A stretch of DNA of 64,000 nucleotides from Desulfovibrio sp. MES5. GTDB lineage: Bacteria > Desulfobacterota > Desulfovibrionia > Desulfovibrionales > Desulfovibrionaceae. The notes below the pieces were generated by a model. It made no database searches. It had not been told where the DNA came from and saw only the letters and a list, made by a program, of their open reading frames with translations. The DNA lies in contig NZ_MJUZ01000032.1 of NCBI RefSeq assembly GCF_002237645.1, forward strand, positions 62,001 to 126,000, written 5' to 3'. This document shows, piece by piece, positions 62,347 through 64,000 of the stretch (position 1 is the first letter of the stretch; each line of letters opens with the position of its first letter). Made by a program: the position numbers and the translations under genes.

Positions 62347-62466
62347 AAGTCAACAATTTACGTTATCAAGGCTTTTATCGCAAGCCCGCACCTTGCTTGT
62401 CAGGGCAGGCGCTTTATCATATGAACAGAATCTTCCACGCCACAAACCCAACAGGCCGTAGCACCC

Positions 62467-63099
62467 ATGAATGACAACGCACTTGACATCATCGCCGCCC
62501 ATGCACGCGACGGCGCCAGGCTGAGAGAAAGTTTTTTTTCTGATCAGGCCGTCAATCTGCGTGACACGGCGCTGCAACTTGCGGTCTGCCTGGCCAAGGG
62601 TGGAAAAATTTTACTCTGTGGCAATGGCGGCAGTGCGGCTGACGCCCAACACCTGGCTGCGGAATTTGTAAACCGTTTCCTGATTGACAGGCCCGCCCTG
62701 CCCGCCATTGCGCTCACAACGGATACGTCCGCGCTCACGGCCATAGGCAATGATCTGGATTTCAGCCAGATTTTTTCCCGGCAGGTAGAAGCGCTGGGGC
62801 GCAAGGGCGATATTCTGATGGGCATCTCCACCTCAGGCAACAGCCCCAACGTGGTGGCGGCCCTTGAGGCCGCGCGAAACGCGGGCATGCGCACCCTTGG
62901 CCTTACGGGACGCGGCGGCGGAAAAATGGCCTCTTTGTGCCACATGCTGCTAGATGTGCCCAGTCCGCATACGCCACTGATTCAGGAAATTCATATTGCT
63001 GCCGGGCATCTGCTATGCCAGCTCACAGACCATTATCTTTTTGAAAATGTGGCGGCCCTGACGCCCTATCTGCACGCGGATACTGTAAAAGAGGATTGA
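62467..63099 (+). CDS. gmhA: Phosphoheptose isomerase
   Basis: This 210-aa SIS-domain enzyme converts sedoheptulose 7-phosphate to D-glycero-D-manno-heptose 7-phosphate for lipopolysaccharide inner core. LLCGNGGSAADAQHLAAEFVNRF and GDILMGISTSGNSPNVVAALEAARN are the family motifs, and the C-terminal QEIHIAAGHLLCQLTD helix is present. FmdB follows after 2 bases. Confidence 0.94.
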   Translation: MNDNALDIIAAHARDGARLRESFFSDQAVNLRDTALQLAVCLAKGGKILLCGNGGSAADAQHLAAEFVNRFLIDRPALPAIALTTDTSALTAIGNDLDFSQIFSRQVEALGRKGDILMGISTSGNSPNVVAALEAARNAGMRTLGLTGRGGGKMASLCHMLLDVPSPHTPLIQEIHIAAGHLLCQLTDHYLFENVAALTPYLHADTVKED

Positions 63100-63101
63100 T
63101 C

Positions 63102-63338
63102 ATGCCCATCTATGAGTACAGTTGCGAAAAATGCGACCGAAAATTTGAAGAACTGGTTTACGGCGATGCGGCCCCGGTCTGCCCGTATTGCGGCTCTGAC
63201 GCAACGCATAAGCTCATGTCTTGCTGCGCCCATCACGGCGGCGGCGCTCATGGCGGTGATTACGCGCCATCTTCCGGCGGCAGTGGCGGCGGCTGCGCCG
63301 GCTGTTCCGGCGGCAACTGTGCAAGCTGTGGCCATTAG
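63102..63338 (+). CDS. FmdB-type zinc ribbon protein
   Basis: This 78-aa protein has the N-terminal PIYEYSCEKCDRKFEELV and a second CPYCGSDATHKL, which together form a zinc ribbon (C-x2-C and C-x2-C). A Gly/Cys-rich tail (about residues 45-78, GGSGGGCAGCSGGNCASCGH) follows. FmdB-like proteins are widespread and may regulate or assist metal enzymes, but no mechanism is settled. ATG 63102 has GAGG upstream; the frame open to a TTG at 63096 is unlikely. Confidence 0.88.
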   Translation: MPIYEYSCEKCDRKFEELVYGDAAPVCPYCGSDATHKLMSCCAHHGGGAHGGDYAPSSGGSGGGCAGCSGGNCASCGH

Positions 63339-63350
63339 GTGGTGAAAAGC

Positions 63351-64000
63351 ATGCGCAGCACCCTTACAATCGCCACACGCGGCAGTCGCCTGGCCCTCTG
63401 GCAGGCTGAACATATCAAAAGCTGTCTTCAGGCCATAGCGCCAGAGCTTGAAATTCAGTTAAACGTCATCAAGACCAAGGGGGACATCATCCTTGATGTT
63501 CCTTTGGCCAAGGTGGGCGGTAAAGGTCTTTTTGTAAAAGAAATTGAAGAAGCCCTGCTCAACGGCGAGGCTGACCTCGCCGTGCACAGCATGAAGGACG
63601 TACCCATGGAGCTGCCCCAGGGGCTTCTGCTTGGCTGCGTTCCCCCGCGCGAAAACCCCACCGATTGCCTGCTTTCCTGCAAGTACGATTCTGTGGCTGC
63701 ATTGCCGCAAAATGCCTGCGTCGGCACCAGCAGCCTGCGTCGACAGGCGCAGCTTCTGGCCCAGAGGCCTGACCTGCGCATCGAGAGCCTGCGCGGCAAC
63801 GTTGACACGCGGCTGCGTAAGTTGCGGGACGGCGTGTACGACGCCATAGTTCTGGCCTCGGCCGGTCTTAACCGGCTGGAGCTGACCGCCCCCTGCATGC
63901 ATTCGCTTGACCCGCAGGTTTTTCTTCCTGCCGTCGGGCAGGGAGCTCTGGGCATCGAATGCCGTGAGGATGATTACGAGCTTTTTGCGCTTCTGGCGCA
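63351..64000 (+). CDS. hemC: Porphobilinogen deaminase (partial, C-terminus outside window)
   Basis: The first 216 codons of hydroxymethylbilane synthase are present. Motifs seen are [54 protein letters not shown] and [12 protein letters not shown], and [29 protein letters not shown] follows. It links four porphobilinogen units for heme, siroheme and cobalamin. ATG 63351 follows AGGTGG; upstream in-frame GTG codons at 63339 and 63342 are possible starts. The frame is cut by the window end. Confidence 0.95.
   Translation, partial: MRSTLTIATRGSRLALWQAEHIKSCLQAIAPELEIQLNVIKTKGDIILDVPLAKVGGKGLFVKEIEEALLNGEADLAVHSMKDVPMELPQGLLLGCVPPRENPTDCLLSCKYDSVAALPQNACVGTSSLRRQAQLLAQRPDLRIESLRGNVDTRLRKLRDGVYDAIVLASAGLNRLELTAPCMHSLDPQVFLPAVGQGALGIECREDDYELFALLA

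Overview
The window is 64 kb of moderately GC-rich chromosome, densely coding on both strands. It has no rRNA, tRNA, CRISPR array, transposase, integrase or phage gene that I could see. The gene content fits a sulfate-reducing Desulfobacterota, most likely a Desulfovibrio close to D. desulfuricans. The grounds are the LL-diaminopimelate aminotransferase route (dapL, dapF), a three-gene archaeal-type glutamate synthase rich in Fe-S clusters, type III glutamine synthetase, a DUF1858/DUF438/hemerythrin/PAS protein and a bifunctional Nnr. No sulfate-reduction gene lies in the window, so the genus is an inference.

Layout. 0-3.4 kb (mostly minus): the end of an unknown gene, an inositol-monophosphatase-family gene, then a GAF-domain gene followed directly by mreB. 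3.6-8.2 kb (plus): an unknown 572-aa gene, rsmE, rarA and a plsC-like acyltransferase, tightly packed. 8.4-12 kb (minus): a small membrane protein, the DUF438/hemerythrin/PAS sensor, a cupin and a PNPOx-fold flavoprotein; the last is divergent from a MocR regulator. 13.8-15.8 kb (plus): a split Ada response (Ada-N/AraC regulator, ogt, alkA). 16.8-21.8 kb (minus): the glutamate synthase operon. 23.1-26.3 kb (minus): a LapG-like periplasmic cysteine protease and a membrane sensor with a ruined HD-GYP domain. 26.6-29.5 kb (plus): lpd-like and gdhA. 29.7-32.3 kb: a second MocR regulator divergent from a DMT-family transporter. 32.5-34.6 kb (minus): dapF-dapL. 35-41 kb (minus): a nitrogen module of NifA-like sigma-54 activator, amtB, glnK and glnN. 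41.2-46.5 kb: ugd (minus), then acpS, nnr, tsaE and lysC (plus). 46.7-54.9 kb: an intact HD-GYP protein, a HAD phosphatase, a DUF4139 exported protein, ettA, a BASS transporter, an aromatic amino acid transporter and ridA. 55-58 kb: a methyltransferase, an unknown anchored protein and pgl. 58.3-62.3 kb (minus): nadK, a DUF89-like gene, gatB. 62.5-64 kb (plus): gmhA, an FmdB-type zinc ribbon and the start of hemC.

Nitrogen assimilation is the main theme. Ammonium uptake (AmtB), signalling (a PII protein without the Tyr-51 uridylylation site), fixation into glutamine (GlnN) and glutamate (glutamate synthase, GdhA), and a NifA-like activator all lie within about 25 kb. A good -24/-12 promoter precedes amtB, and a weaker candidate precedes the glutamate synthase operon. 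Lysine and peptidoglycan precursor synthesis (lysC, dapF, dapL, mreB) is the second theme.

The least explained items are the LapG-like protease paired with a degenerate HD-GYP receptor, a strongly folded element between glnN and dapF, a duplicated leader upstream of the sensor and cupin genes, and a dispersed hairpin repeat placed at gene ends.
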